Origin: Clostridiales bacterium
GTDB taxonomy: Bacteria; Bacillota; Clostridia; Christensenellales; CAG-314
Direction of reading: 5' to 3'
Assembly: GCA_022508345.1 (NCBI GenBank)
Contig: JAFLVK010000001.1
Coordinates: forward strand, 36,371 to 100,370
Length of the DNA stretch: 64,000 nucleotides
The notes under the pieces: model-generated
Databases searched by the model: none
What the model was told of the DNA's origin: nothing
The model's input: the letters and a program-made list of their open reading frames with translations, nothing else
Shown: piece by piece, positions 34,278 to 42,458 of the stretch
Layout of the letters: the number at the start of each line of letters is the position of its first letter
Position numbering within the stretch: position 1 is the first letter of the stretch
Position numbers and translations under genes: made by a program

Positions 34278-35498
34278 TTATTTATTTTTGTACAAGTCTA
34301 CAAGGTTTAGTAGCACCTCAAGGCACTGCTCCATTTCTTCAAGGACGGCATATTCGTATCTGCCGTGGCAGTTGTAGCCACCTGTAAACAGATTGGGGCA
34401 TGGCAACCCTTCGTAGCTGAGACGTGCGCCGTCCGTACCGCCGCGGATAGGTACTACCTTGGGCGTGACGCCTGCCTTTTCCATTGCCAGTATTGCGTTG
34501 TCCACAAGGTGTATGTGCGGAAGTATCTTTTCCTTCATGTTGTAGTAGCTGTCGACAATTTCCGCTTCCACAGTACCTTGCCCGTGCTTTTTGTTCAAAA
34601 AGTCCACTATTTCGGCAAATAGCTTTTTCTTTGCTTCGAACTTTTCCCTGTCGTGGTCGCGAATGATGTAGTAGGCTGTTGCATTGTCGCAGGAGCCCTC
34701 CATGCTGTCAAGGTGGAAGAAGCCCTCGTAACCGCTTGTATAGCGCGGATTTTGTTCAACAGGCAACATTGATTGCAGCTCCATAAGCACCAAATTAGCA
34801 TTGAGCATAAGTCCCTTTGCCGTGCCGGGGTGTACGGACATGCCGTGCACCTTTACCTTAGCAGATGCCGCATTGAAGTTTTCGTATTCCAGTTCGCCTA
34901 CGCCACCGCCGTCAACGGTATACGCGCCGTCTGCGCCAAAGCCCTTGACGTCAAAGAAATCGGTACCGCGCCCCACTTCCTCGTCGGGGGTAAAGGCAAT
35001 CTTGATTGTACCGTGCTCAATTTCCGGGTGAGCAACCAGCGTTTCGGCAAGCTGCATGATTGCGGCAACACCTGCCTTGTCGTCTGCGCCAAGTAGCGTT
35101 GTGCCGTCGGTGCAGATTATCGTTTGTCCTTTCTTTTCGGCAAGCTCACCGAAATCCTTGGGCGAAAGCACTCTGCCCTCTGCCATTGCGATGTCGCCAC
35201 CGTCGTAGCGTTCGGTAACAATGGGCTTTACGTCCTTGCCGGAAACTGCCGATGACGTATCGACGTGTGCGATAAAGCCAAGCGAATACTTGCTTTTGGT
35301 ATTTGCCGGGATTGTCGCGTAAACGTATCCGTACTTGCTGTCCATACGCGCTTGTATTCCCAGTTGCGTAAGCTCCTCCAGCAACAGTCTTAACAAGTCC
35401 TTTTGCTTTTCACTGCTTGGATACTGCTCCACGTCAGGCACCGACTCCGTGTCAATCTTTACATATTTAATAAATCTATTTAACAGTTGTTTGTTCAT
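34278..35498 (-). CDS. pepT: Peptidase T (tripeptide aminopeptidase)
   Basis: This 406-aa M20-family di-zinc enzyme has the catalytic motifs HVDTS (H78, D80), the bridging aspartate D140 in LLGADDKAG, and PDEEVG (general base and ligand near 173-174), with a lid domain between. It releases N-terminal residues from tripeptides in the cytoplasm. AGGA precedes the ATG. The gene is bracketed by two inverted copies of repeat family 2. Confidence 0.96.
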   Translation of the reverse strand: MNKQLLNRFIKYVKIDTESVPDVEQYPSSEKQKDLLRLLLEELTQLGIQARMDSKYGYVYATIPANTKSKYSLGFIAHVDTSSAVSGKDVKPIVTERYDGGDIAMAEGRVLSPKDFGELAEKKGQTIICTDGTTLLGADDKAGVAAIMQLAETLVAHPEIEHGTIKIAFTPDEEVGRGTDFFDVKGFGADGAYTVDGGGVGELEYENFNAASAKVKVHGMSVHPGTAKGLMLNANLVLMELQSMLPVEQNPRYTSGYEGFFHLDSMEGSCDNATAYYIIRDHDREKFEAKKKLFAEIVDFLNKKHGQGTVEAEIVDSYYNMKEKILPHIHLVDNAILAMEKAGVTPKVVPIRGGTDGARLSYEGLPCPNLFTGGYNCHGRYEYAVLEEMEQCLEVLLNLVDLYKNK

Positions 35499-35522
35499 AA
35501 TAAGTCCTTTTATTGTAATTGT

Positions 35523-35644
35523 TTAAGGCGTTAGAAACGAGCAAGACGAGGCGCGCGAGGCTTTTGCGAGGGAGTTTACTAGACGTAAATGACCGAGCAA
35601 AAACGCAAGCGGAACAAAGTATTGCAAAGTTTATAACGTCTTAA
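35523..35644 (-). repeat. Structured repeat family 2, copy B
   Basis: Read on the minus strand it begins CTTAAGACGTTATAAAC, matching the gene-proximal end of copy A, and ends GTTTCTAACGCCTTAA. The apical hairpin is TTTAC-x5-GTAAA where copy A has TGTAC-x5-GTACA, a compensating change. The last codons and the TAA stop of the HD-domain gene lie inside its first arm. Confidence 0.85.
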
Positions 35645-36236
35645 GCCCGCGGTCCTCATCAAGATATGAGGCCTGTAAATCTGCTATGTGAATGAGCAAA
35701 GCCAGCTTGTACTTGGCAAGCGCCTCACTAAGCGCGTAGCTGCCACCCTTTACGCGTTCGTCAAAGCCACCCATATGCCAATTGATTGCCATTGCTTCCT
35801 CGGCGGTCAGCTTCATGTACTGGGTGATGATAAATACGGACTTTTCGCCGTGTCCGTAGGGGAACCTTTCTTCCACCCTGTAGTAAGGCTTCTTTACCCA
35901 CTCGTAGCCTTCCTTGACATTACGGTAATCTGTTACGTAGTAATTTACCTTGCACAAGTCATGCAGTAAACCGCATATAGCAATGCTTTCGTCCGTTACA
36001 ACGCTTTGGTAATTGTCGCCGTACTCTTGACGGACTAGCGAAAGCAGCCGCTTGTATACATTTAGCGAGTGCTCACACAAGCCACCCTGCTCGGCAAGGT
36101 GGAAACGTGCTGAAGCAGGTGCCGTGAAAAAGTCGCTGCCGGTTAAATACTCCAACAGACTGTCCGCTCCGTCGCGCTTTATGTGCTTGGTGTATATGTC
36201 GATAAATTCCGCTTTGGTAATGTTGATATCAGGCAT
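35631..36236 (-). CDS. HD-domain phosphohydrolase
   Basis: This 201-aa protein has HD-superfamily metal ligands in GLCEHSLNV, LLHDLCKV (the HD pair), YGHGEKS and NWHMGG. Such proteins hydrolyse nucleotides or phosphodiesters in the cytoplasm. The substrate is unknown. AGGAG precedes the ATG. Its final residues KTL and stop codon are supplied by a family 2 repeat, which suggests the original C-terminus was replaced when the element arose there. Confidence 0.82.
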   Translation of the reverse strand: MPDINITKAEFIDIYTKHIKRDGADSLLEYLTGSDFFTAPASARFHLAEQGGLCEHSLNVYKRLLSLVRQEYGDNYQSVVTDESIAICGLLHDLCKVNYYVTDYRNVKEGYEWVKKPYYRVEERFPYGHGEKSVFIITQYMKLTAEEAMAINWHMGGFDERVKGGSYALSEALAKYKLALLIHIADLQASYLDEDRGLKTL

Positions 36237-36315
36237 ATTGTACTCCTTTATCCTATTTGCTGAAATATTTATTTACAATTGTTTCAGCATGTTATTGTAT
36301 CCAAATATAACTGCA

Positions 36316-36777
36316 CTATTTCAAGTGCTGCAACCATTCCTCTTTGTTGAAACGGGGATTGGCTGGGCTTGTGGAACTCAGCTTGTAGATGGGCACCTCA
36401 CCGCTGTAAACGGTTTTTGTTAGCTTGTACGCTGTAGCGCCGTTACAAAGTATTTTTACTATATTGCATTTGCCAAGTATTTGCGACAAATCCACAAGTG
36501 TGTAGTCGGTGATGTCGGCGTCCATTGAACCGCGTATATTGCAGCTTTCAACGATATCCCACAAGGCAACGCCGTGAGCTAAACACAGGCGCTTTTTCTC
36601 CTCCACCGTTGTTACGGTTTGTTCGCCGAATGCTTCACACAACGTGCGCCAAAATCTGTTTTGCGCATTGCCGTAGTAGAAATCGGTTTCGCGCGATTTC
36701 ACACTGGGAAAACTTCCCAAAATGAGTACCCTACTGTTGCTGTCAAATATCGGTGGAAACCCGTGAAATTTACTCAT
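36316..36777 (-). CDS. Uracil/hypoxanthine-DNA glycosylase-like protein (UDG superfamily)
   Basis: This 153-aa protein has LILGSFPSVKSRE at the position of the UDG water-activating motif, YGNAQNRFWR (substrate loop), GVALWDIV and, near the C-terminus, LSSTSPAN that aligns with the leucine-intercalation loop. This pattern fits the family annotated as DNA-deoxyinosine glycosylase in Clostridia. The ATG at 36777 is 6 nt after a TATAAT with no ribosome-binding site. The longer open frame upstream crosses the promoter and is rejected. Confidence 0.8.
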   Translation of the reverse strand: MSKFHGFPPIFDSNSRVLILGSFPSVKSRETDFYYGNAQNRFWRTLCEAFGEQTVTTVEEKKRLCLAHGVALWDIVESCNIRGSMDADITDYTLVDLSQILGKCNIVKILCNGATAYKLTKTVYSGEVPIYKLSSTSPANPRFNKEEWLQHLK

Positions 36778-36783
36778 AGAGAA

Positions 36784-36812
36784 ATTATACAATACTTTGA
36801 AAATTCTTGCAA
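36784..36812 (-). promoter_or_regulatory. Promoter abutting the start of the UDG-like gene
   Basis: TTGCAA (36807-36812), a 17-nt spacer and TATAAT (36784-36789) are followed by TTCTCT and ATG. This is the same 6-nt geometry as the polymerase gene. Confidence 0.75.
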
Positions 36813-36843
36813 CAGCAACAAAGTGATGCATACCGTAACGGCA

Positions 36844-36928
36844 GAGGCGAGGGTGTTGTGAAAAAGTGAATCTCGAACAGTGAGCGAGAGCGTCAGCGAA
36901 GCGGTGAATCTTTTTGGGAATGCCCGAG
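36844..36928 (-). repeat. Structured repeat family 3, copy A
   Basis: Minus-strand ends are CTCGGGCATTCCC and AACACCCTCGCCTC. They pair as GGGCATT with AACACCC using wobbles, and the interior adds an AAAAAG/CTTTTT stem and short hairpins. The final ten or so codons and the stop of the MATE gene lie inside it. Copy B, with the same ends but a different interior, is at 51066-51130. Confidence 0.75.
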
Positions 36929-38254
36929 GTAATGATAGCGCTTGTTGTTGACGGCAAACATCAGTGCACACAGCGCAACGGACAAAACGTCGGCAACGGG
37001 CGTAGATATCCATATACCGTCCAGCCCCCAAAACAGTGGCAAAATGAATATGCATATTATCTGGAAAACCAGCGTGCGCCCGAAGCTTGCTATCGCCGAA
37101 ATCAAACCGTTGTTGAGCGCGGTAAAGAATGACGAACAGAACATACAAAAACCGCAAAACAAAAAGCAAATGGAGTACAGCCGCATTGCCCGAGTGGTCA
37201 ACACCATAAGCTCGGGGCTTTCGCGGACAAATATCCAAGCTATCGGTTCGGCTAAACCAACGGACAGTGCACACATGACTACGCCAGTGACGGCAATGAC
37301 TATCATGGACTTTTTGAAGATGTTTTGTAGCTCAATGCGGTTAGCCGCGCCAAAGTTGTACCCTACAATCGGCGCAACGCCAAGGCAGTAGCCGATGAAT
37401 ATTGCAACAAACACAAATGACACGTACATTATTACGCCGTATGCCGCAACGCCGTCATTTCCTGAAATTTTCAAAAGCTGCCAGTTGTAGATAATGGACA
37501 CCAGCGACATTGCAATGTTGCCCAGTAGTTCGCTTGACCCATTGAAGCAAGATTGCACAATTGCCCTGCCGTAAAAACGTGTCCTGACAAAGCGTAGCAA
37601 GCTGCTGTTTTTGCAAGCGAAGTAAATTACGGGCAACAGCCCGCCAACTACCTGCGCAAGCGCCGTGGCTACCGCTGCGCCCACTATGCCCCACTTGAAT
37701 ACGGCAATAAACAGCGCGTCCAACGCCATGTTGGTAACGCCGCTGCACACTGTAAACACAAACCCTAAGTTGGGCTTTTCCGCCGTAATAAAAAAGCTTT
37801 GGAACAGGTTTTGCAGCATGAAAAATGGCATTGCGCAAATAAGTATCTTGGCGTAAATTACCGCTAAATCAAGTACGGCATCTTTTGCCCCTATCAGCAC
37901 GGCAATGGGACGTAGCAAAAAGAAAACGCCTACTGCAAGCACCACGCCGAGAGCAAATGTGACCATTACTACAAGGGTAAAATACTCATTAGCGCGCTTT
38001 TTGTCCCCCTCGCCAAGCGTTTTGGACACTATCGCCGTACCGCCTGCGCCAAACATAAAGCCCACCGCACCCAAAATCATGATAACGGGGAATATCAAAT
38101 TTATCGCAACAAATGGGTCCTCTCCGGCAAAGTTGGACACGAAAATGCCATCCACTACCGAATAAATGGAAGTGAATATCATCATAAAAATCGGTCCCAT
38201 ACAAAAGCGAAGAAGCTTTTTGTACGTAAAGTTGTCGGAAAGCTGAATTTTCAT
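36893..38254 (-). CDS. MATE-family multidrug/Na+ efflux transporter
   Basis: This 453-aa protein has twelve hydrophobic helices in two six-helix halves and the DGIFVSNFAG segment typical of DinF/NorM-like MATE proteins of Firmicutes. It is predicted to export cationic compounds using an ion gradient. The C-terminal GHSQKDSPLR is encoded by repeat family 3. There is no ribosome-binding site. TTGACT-N17-TAATAT ends 10 nt before the ATG, so the leader would be about 4 nt or absent. Confidence 0.92.
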   Translation of the reverse strand: MKIQLSDNFTYKKLLRFCMGPIFMMIFTSIYSVVDGIFVSNFAGEDPFVAINLIFPVIMILGAVGFMFGAGGTAIVSKTLGEGDKKRANEYFTLVVMVTFALGVVLAVGVFFLLRPIAVLIGAKDAVLDLAVIYAKILICAMPFFMLQNLFQSFFITAEKPNLGFVFTVCSGVTNMALDALFIAVFKWGIVGAAVATALAQVVGGLLPVIYFACKNSSLLRFVRTRFYGRAIVQSCFNGSSELLGNIAMSLVSIIYNWQLLKISGNDGVAAYGVIMYVSFVFVAIFIGYCLGVAPIVGYNFGAANRIELQNIFKKSMIVIAVTGVVMCALSVGLAEPIAWIFVRESPELMVLTTRAMRLYSICFLFCGFCMFCSSFFTALNNGLISAIASFGRTLVFQIICIFILPLFWGLDGIWISTPVADVLSVALCALMFAVNNKRYHYLGHSQKDSPLR

Positions 38255-38396
38255 AACTTATAGTATATTAAACGATTAAATAATAAAAGTCAATTAATGC
38301 AAAGCGCGGTAACATTTTTTTGAAAAAAACCATATTGTGAAACAGACTAGTTTAGTCAAATACGAAAGCCGAAATCTCGGCGAAATGGAGGTAAAA

Positions 38397-38648
38397 ATGT
38401 TCAACGGTATGTTTAACGACGGTGGCTGCGAAGGCGGCGGCTACGGCAACGGCGGTCACGGCGGCTGCGGTGGCGGAATGTTCGGTGGCTGCAACTGCAC
38501 TTGGATCTTGCTCATCATCTTGTTCCTGTGCTGCTGCGGTGGAAAACTTAAGAATTTTAGCCTGTGCGTAAATCCTTGCTGCTTGATCCTTTTGATCGCT
38601 TTGCTGTTCTGCGGCGGCGGAATGAAGATCGGTCCGGAATGCAAATAA
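38397..38648 (+). CDS. Gly/Cys-rich membrane microprotein (high-cysteine family-like)
   Basis: This 83-aa protein has residues 5-38 rich in Gly and Cys, then two hydrophobic segments, each flanked by cysteines (CTWILLIILFLCCCGG and CCLILLIALLFCGGG), an internal two-fold similarity. Twelve cysteines in all. It resembles small Clostridial proteins annotated as chorion-class high-cysteine proteins, of unknown role. GGAGG lies 6 nt before the ATG at 38397. A longer in-frame upstream extension is unlikely. A terminator follows. Confidence 0.75.
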   Translation: MFNGMFNDGGCEGGGYGNGGHGGCGGGMFGGCNCTWILLIILFLCCCGGKLKNFSLCVNPCCLILLIALLFCGGGMKIGPECK

Positions 38649-38685
38649 GCTAAAAATCAATCTCAACTTGTACATAACAAATGAC

Positions 38686-38713
38686 AAAAGACTACGTCTC
38701 ATGACGTAGTCTT
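38686..38713. terminator. Bidirectional terminator between the microprotein and yitT genes
   Basis: AAGACTACGTC pairs perfectly with GACGTAGTCTT around a 4-nt loop, with T-rich flanks on both strands. Confidence 0.85.
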
Positions 38714-38716
38714 AAA

Positions 38717-39679
38717 TTATTTGTCTTCTTCCAGTTCAATTTCCTTGTTGGCAAAGCCCTTGCCGATAACTTCCTTGACGTTTTCCACATATGCAAACGC
38801 TTGCGGATCAACCTTGTTGATGATACGGCGCGCCTTGACAAGCTGCGACTTGTTGATTACGCACAGTATCATTGTCTTTTCCTGGTGGGAATAGCCGCCC
38901 ACAACCTTGACGGCGGTTACACCGTGCTTCAGCCCTTCCTTTAATGCTTCTGCCATTTCATCGGGCTTGTCTGTTGTAACCTCCAGCTCGAACGCTGCCG
39001 AAAAGCCCTTGAATATGCTCTCCTGCACAATTTCGCATATGAACGCAGCCGAAAGCGAATAGATAAACATGTTTACTGCTTCGGTAGCATTTTTTGTAAT
39101 TATCCAATACACCGCTGAACTGACCAGCACTACCACAGTATTTGCCAACAGAATAAAGCGCATTGCGGAGCTACTGCTTTTCTTGGAGTGGCGCTGTACG
39201 ATAAGTCCAACAATGTCCGTACCGCCCGCAGATGCGTTTACCGACAGTAGCATAGGTAACGACAGTCCGTGCAATGCACCGCCGATAATTACGTAAAGCA
39301 CCTTGTCGTAGGTGTAGCCGTCAGCAGACATAACCTGCTTGACCAGTTGTGCTACATCCAGTATGCGAAGCAAAACAAGCTCCACACCCAAAAACAGCAA
39401 ATACAGCATCGTCTTTACGGCAAAGCGTCTGTTAAAGCGGAAAAAGCAGTAAATTACGATGGGGATATTTATCACCAACAGCCACAGTCCTGCGGACAAA
39501 TACCACTTGGCTGAGCTCAGCCCCGTTAGCAATATGTCGAGAATTGACGCCATGCCCAGTGCTCCGTCGATAAGAGCATTGACGGGAAGCAAAAAAACTT
39601 CGACGGCAACCGCTGTTGCCAAGCTTGCGCAGAATACAATCAAAATCTGCTTTAAATTGTACATAAATGATGTTTTCAT
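38717..39679 (-). CDS. YitT family membrane protein (DUF161 + DUF2179), second copy
   Basis: This 320-aa protein has five to six membrane helices (residues 10-200, with NASAGGTDIVG as a conserved loop) followed by a cytoplasmic DUF2179 domain (about 225-305, GVTAVKVVGGYS). Function of YitT proteins is unknown, though transport has been suggested. Its ATG overlaps the stop of the upstream paralogue as ATGA. It is last in the malQ-glgB-glgP-amylase-yitT-yitT run. Confidence 0.9.
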   Translation of the reverse strand: MKTSFMYNLKQILIVFCASLATAVAVEVFLLPVNALIDGALGMASILDILLTGLSSAKWYLSAGLWLLVINIPIVIYCFFRFNRRFAVKTMLYLLFLGVELVLLRILDVAQLVKQVMSADGYTYDKVLYVIIGGALHGLSLPMLLSVNASAGGTDIVGLIVQRHSKKSSSSAMRFILLANTVVVLVSSAVYWIITKNATEAVNMFIYSLSAAFICEIVQESIFKGFSAAFELEVTTDKPDEMAEALKEGLKHGVTAVKVVGGYSHQEKTMILCVINKSQLVKARRIINKVDPQAFAYVENVKEVIGKGFANKEIELEEDK

Positions 39680-40605
39680 TTGGTCTTGTAGCTCCTGTTA
39701 AACGTAGGACGGGAGAATATGTCGTGTACATCCTTGACAAAAGTAAATGCATGCGGATCGCGCGCTTTTACCAGCTGTTTGAGTTGGGTTATCTGTCTGT
39801 ATTGAACAATTACAATCACCATCTTGCGCTGTGGCGTGTTGGGGTCGCTGTTGACCACGTCTACACAGCTGCAGCCACGCTTGAAGTGGTTTGTGATGTC
39901 TTCCATTATCTGCTCGTACTCAGTGGTTACAATCAGATACTTTTGCGGGTGGTTGAAGCCACGCTTGAGCATACCCATGCTTGTTGTACCCACAAATATA
40001 TACGTTAGCGAGTAAATGGCAATTGAAACACTTTCGCCCACTACTGCGATAACAATAGCGCTGCCTATGATGTTGATAAATACATTTGTAATCATGATAA
40101 CCTTGGACAGGTCAATTTCGGGGTGATACTTGGAAACAATCTTGGCTATTACTTCCGTTCCACCGTTACTGCCGTTGTATTCGGATGCGGTGTACATGGC
40201 GTAGCCAATCATTATCCCGCCGAAAATTACGGCTATTAGACGTGCGCTTGTGTCGGTAAACTGTAGCTGAGGGAAATATGCAAGAATAGCCAATGTTGCG
40301 GTACACACAATGGTTGCCCAAATTGTCTTGAAGGTGAAGTCGCCCCGCAGCAAAATGATAGAACAAATAAGTAACGGAATGTTTAGTGCAAAATACACTA
40401 TCGACATCAGTGACTCGAACTCTACACCGACAAACGGCACTAAAATATACGTTAATGCCGACGACAACCCACTGATACCGCCCGCAATCAAATGTGCGGG
40501 ATTGATAAATGTGTACATTGAAATACCGTTGACAACACCTGCAACGGTTATCCAAAGATATTCTGTTAGCTTGGTCAAAAAGCTTTTAGCGGTGAGTTTT
40601 TTCAT
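39676..40605 (-). CDS. YitT family membrane protein (DUF161 + DUF2179), first copy
   Basis: This 309-aa paralogue of the following gene has the same helix pattern, the GGISGLSSAL loop, NGSNGGTEVIAK in the mid region and a C-terminal DUF2179 domain (GCSCVDVVNSDP). It begins 8 nt after the amylase stop. The tandem pair may form a heteromer. Placement behind glycogen genes is unexpected for the family. Confidence 0.9.
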   Translation of the reverse strand: MKKLTAKSFLTKLTEYLWITVAGVVNGISMYTFINPAHLIAGGISGLSSALTYILVPFVGVEFESLMSIVYFALNIPLLICSIILLRGDFTFKTIWATIVCTATLAILAYFPQLQFTDTSARLIAVIFGGIMIGYAMYTASEYNGSNGGTEVIAKIVSKYHPEIDLSKVIMITNVFINIIGSAIVIAVVGESVSIAIYSLTYIFVGTTSMGMLKRGFNHPQKYLIVTTEYEQIMEDITNHFKRGCSCVDVVNSDPNTPQRKMVIVIVQYRQITQLKQLVKARDPHAFTFVKDVHDIFSRPTFNRSYKTK

Positions 40606-40613
40606 TTGTCCAG

Positions 40614-42458
40614 TTATTTGACAACCTTTTTCAATATAACAAATTCGTTTGTTTGCAAATTACAGCTTTCGCTGTACTTTCTGCCTGTAAGCATGTCCTC
40701 GTAGATGTCGCCAAGATACAGGTTGTAGCTTTCGTGGCTTCTGTTGACGGCAACAATCACCTGCGTTTGCGCGGCGGTGTCTACACGCTCAAAGGCGTAA
40801 ACGCCGTGTTCCGCTACAAGCTGGTGGAAATCACCGTCGGAAAATACGGACAGGCTACGCAGCTCGCCCAGCCTGCGGTAAAAGTCCAGCATAAGCTTGT
40901 TCTCTTCCCCCCAGGGATAGCAACAACGGCAAAACGGATCCTTGTAACCCTCCATTGCCACTTCATCGCCGTAGTAAACACATGGGAAGCCGAACATGGT
41001 ATATTGCAGCACAGCCGCAAGCTTAAGTAGCTTTGAGCCTTGCTTGTACTGTTCGTCCGTCATCTTGGTGCGCGCCATTGTTTCCTTGCTGGCATTGTCC
41101 AAACGGGTACCTGCAAGGTTGGTCAAAATGCGAATTGTATCGTGCGTACCGAGAATGTTCATGAGGTTGTTGCGAACATAGCTTGGGTAGTTGTTGACCA
41201 AGTCGAACACAACGTGAGACAGCGCCCCTACGTTGCCGTCGCGCACGAACTCGATGATACCGTTCATCAGCGGATAGTTCATGACGGAATCCAGCTGGCT
41301 GCCGTCCAAATAATGACGGCGCGTGCCGTAGTCCACCTTGTTGGACGCGTCCTCCCACACTTCGCCAATGATTGCCGCGTCGGGCTTTTCCTTTTTAGCA
41401 GCGGAAACAATTTTGTCCAGCATTGGGTCGGCAATTTCGTCCACCACGTCCAAGCGCCAACCTGCTGCTCCTGCGTTCAGCCAACGGCGCACAATGCCGT
41501 TTTTGCCGGTAAAGTACTTCTGTGCGCTGCTGTTGTACGCATTTACGCGCGGTAGGCTTTGGAAGTTCCACCAGCACTCGTAGCTTCCGTCGGGATGAAT
41601 GTTGAACCAATCGCGATACGGTGAATGTTCGTCGTTGTACGCGCCCGCTTCGCTGTACTTGCCGTCAAGGTTAAAGTACTTGGAGCTTGCACCAACGTGA
41701 TTGAACACGCCGTCCAGTATTACCTTAATTCCGTACTTCTCCGCCTGCTCGATAAGTTCGGCAAAGTCATCAAGCGTTCCAAACATAGGGTCGATAAGCT
41801 CGTAATCTTCGGTGTCGTACTTGTGGTTGCTGTACGCCTTGAATATCGGGTTTAGGTAAATTGTTTTTACGTTGAGGGAGTGTAGATAGGAAAGCTTGCT
41901 GGTAACCCCCTTGAGATTGCCCCCGAAAAAGTCGCGGTTGCGTACAACCCCGTCCTCTTCGCGGAAAAAGGGCTGTTCGCCCCAATGGCGCAATATTTTG
42001 TCTTCGTTGGGCACAGTGTCGCCCGTAGCGCAAAACCTGTCCACCATTATCTGATACATTACGCCCTTGTTGAGCCAGGTGGGTGTGTCGTACTGCTTTT
42101 TGTAAACGGAAAGCTGCCAGGGGCGCACGTTGTCGTAGTACAAAGAGGCGCGTTGCCTGTCGTCAATGCCGATGTAGCGCTCATATGTTACGCCGTCCAT
42201 CACAAAGTAGTACCAGTACAGTCCCTTTTTAAGCTTGACGTTGGCAATATAGTTGTCGTAACCGTCGCCACTTTGATCCACGTACATTACGTACTCCTGA
42301 TAGAAGCCGTCACCGTCGCCGTACACTACAAGCCTAACCTCTCTCGGCGCAACCGTCTCATGTATTTGCAGACGAATTCCAAACTGTACGTTTTCCGCAA
42401 CTGCGCCTACGATACTTTTGTGAAATTCGTCCGTTGGGTTGTATCTGACGTAGTCCAT
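40614..42458 (-). CDS. GH13 alpha-glucan hydrolase (neopullulanase/cyclomaltodextrinase-like)
   Basis: In this 614-aa protein, an N-terminal beta domain (about 1-120) typical of neopullulanase-type enzymes precedes the barrel. The four GH13 regions are visible: DGVFNHVG, GWRLDVVDE (nucleophile Asp), GEVWED (acid/base Glu) and GTHDT (stabilising Asp). There is no signal peptide, so it acts on cytoplasmic maltodextrin or glycogen. The ATG at 42458 shares a base with the glgP stop (TAATG) and follows GGAG. Confidence 0.92.
   Translation of the reverse strand: MDYVRYNPTDEFHKSIVGAVAENVQFGIRLQIHETVAPREVRLVVYGDGDGFYQEYVMYVDQSGDGYDNYIANVKLKKGLYWYYFVMDGVTYERYIGIDDRQRASLYYDNVRPWQLSVYKKQYDTPTWLNKGVMYQIMVDRFCATGDTVPNEDKILRHWGEQPFFREEDGVVRNRDFFGGNLKGVTSKLSYLHSLNVKTIYLNPIFKAYSNHKYDTEDYELIDPMFGTLDDFAELIEQAEKYGIKVILDGVFNHVGASSKYFNLDGKYSEAGAYNDEHSPYRDWFNIHPDGSYECWWNFQSLPRVNAYNSSAQKYFTGKNGIVRRWLNAGAAGWRLDVVDEIADPMLDKIVSAAKKEKPDAAIIGEVWEDASNKVDYGTRRHYLDGSQLDSVMNYPLMNGIIEFVRDGNVGALSHVVFDLVNNYPSYVRNNLMNILGTHDTIRILTNLAGTRLDNASKETMARTKMTDEQYKQGSKLLKLAAVLQYTMFGFPCVYYGDEVAMEGYKDPFCRCCYPWGEENKLMLDFYRRLGELRSLSVFSDGDFHQLVAEHGVYAFERVDTAAQTQVIVAVNRSHESYNLYLGDIYEDMLTGRKYSESCNLQTNEFVILKKVVK

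Noticed and set aside
34035..35644. A composite transposon carrying pepT
   Set aside because: No transposase and no visible target-site duplication. Each repeat copy is explained by the stop-codon association. The idea is kept only as an alternative in the finding.
36778..36957. A 60-codon N-terminal extension of the UDG-like gene
   Set aside because: It crosses the TTGCAA/TATAAT promoter and part of repeat family 3, and the conserved protein begins at MSKFHGF.
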